NCBI RefSeq assembly: GCF_040529335.1
Contig: NZ_CP159534.1
Span: 3,596,001-3,660,000, forward strand
Reading direction: 5' to 3'
Length of the DNA: 64,000 bases
From: Streptomyces sp. HUAS MG91
Lineage (GTDB): Bacteria > Actinomycetota > Actinomycetes > Streptomycetales > Streptomycetaceae
Shown here piece by piece: positions 63,977-64,000 of the stretch. The notes beneath the pieces were generated by a model, which ran no database searches, was not told the DNA's origin, and worked only from the letters and a program-made list of their open reading frames with translations. Within the stretch, counting starts at the first letter, position 1. Each line of letters begins with the position of its first letter. The translations under genes were made by a program, and so were the position numbers.

Positions 63977-64000
63977 GTGGCTGGCCGCGCAGTTCCCCGC
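63977..64000 (-). repeat. Interspersed GC-rich repeat, copy 14 (reverse, cut by window end)
   Basis: GTGGCTGGCCGCGCAGTTCC then CCGC at the last bases; with copy 13 it makes an inverted pair 100 bp apart. Confidence 0.8.

Overview
The window is a very GC-rich (roughly 70% or more), gene-dense actinobacterial chromosome segment. The order mfd ... glmU-prs-rplY-pth ... ppc ... galTEK ... ispE-ksgA-rpfB-tatD-rsmI-pmt, GTG/TTG starts and FilP/DivIVA-like, SUKH and LuxR families point to a Streptomyces core chromosome (assignment from gene content and known synteny, not from a search). I see no insertion sequence, integrase, phage gene or CRISPR array.

Region by region. 1-7551 (minus): the N-terminal half of mfd, then a four-gene exopolysaccharide operon (nucleotide-sugar dehydrogenase, processive family 2 glycosyltransferase, membrane-anchored beta-helix protein with a long Pro/Thr linker, PL14-like polysaccharide lyase lipoprotein). 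8141-18436: FtsX/MacB-type ABC exporter, MFS drug exporter, DUF485/sodium-solute symporter pair, CAP-domain protein, peptide deformylase, FilP/DivIVA-like coiled-coil protein. 18583-24414: an LCP wall-polymer ligase followed by two divergent gene pairs that combine nucleic-acid deaminase or HNH-type nuclease folds with SUKH, SUKH-3, SUKH-4 and YrhB/Imm35-like immunity folds. This is the most unusual locus of the window. 24529-31654: orphan sensor kinase, a DNA-binding/LAGLIDADG-like protein, tRNA-Gln(TTG), glmU-prs-rplY-pth and a small membrane protein. 31656-36448: ppc, acyl-CoA desaturase and TetR regulator with a tandem-palindrome operator. 36616-42409: sulfatase plus its formylglycine-generating enzyme, VOC protein, trans-aconitate methyltransferase, MarR, LuxR and GNAT. 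42505-48160: galTEK divergent from a sugar/sodium symporter, then a terminator and a 100-nt tRNA-like element. 48183-64000: receiver-defective LuxR, beta-propeller lipoprotein-like protein, ABC-F ATPase, ispE-ksgA-rpfB, tatD, a zinc-ribbon-like protein, rsmI divergent from pmt, GNAT and a class B penicillin-binding protein.

A GC-rich interspersed repeat (core GGGGCGCGGGGAACTGCGCG, usually preceded by a hairpin) occurs about 14 times in both orientations, mostly just after genes. In at least two places it enters coding sequence: the N-terminus of the beta-helix protein and the C-terminus of a small ORF.

Functional links: the first operon should make, modify and trim a uronic-acid-containing surface polysaccharide; LCP, GlmU, PBP, RpfB and Pmt serve the cell envelope; galTEK and the adjacent symporter form a galactose uptake and Leloir-pathway unit; the deaminase/SUKH locus looks like an intracellular toxin-immunity or conflict system whose role is not described to my knowledge.
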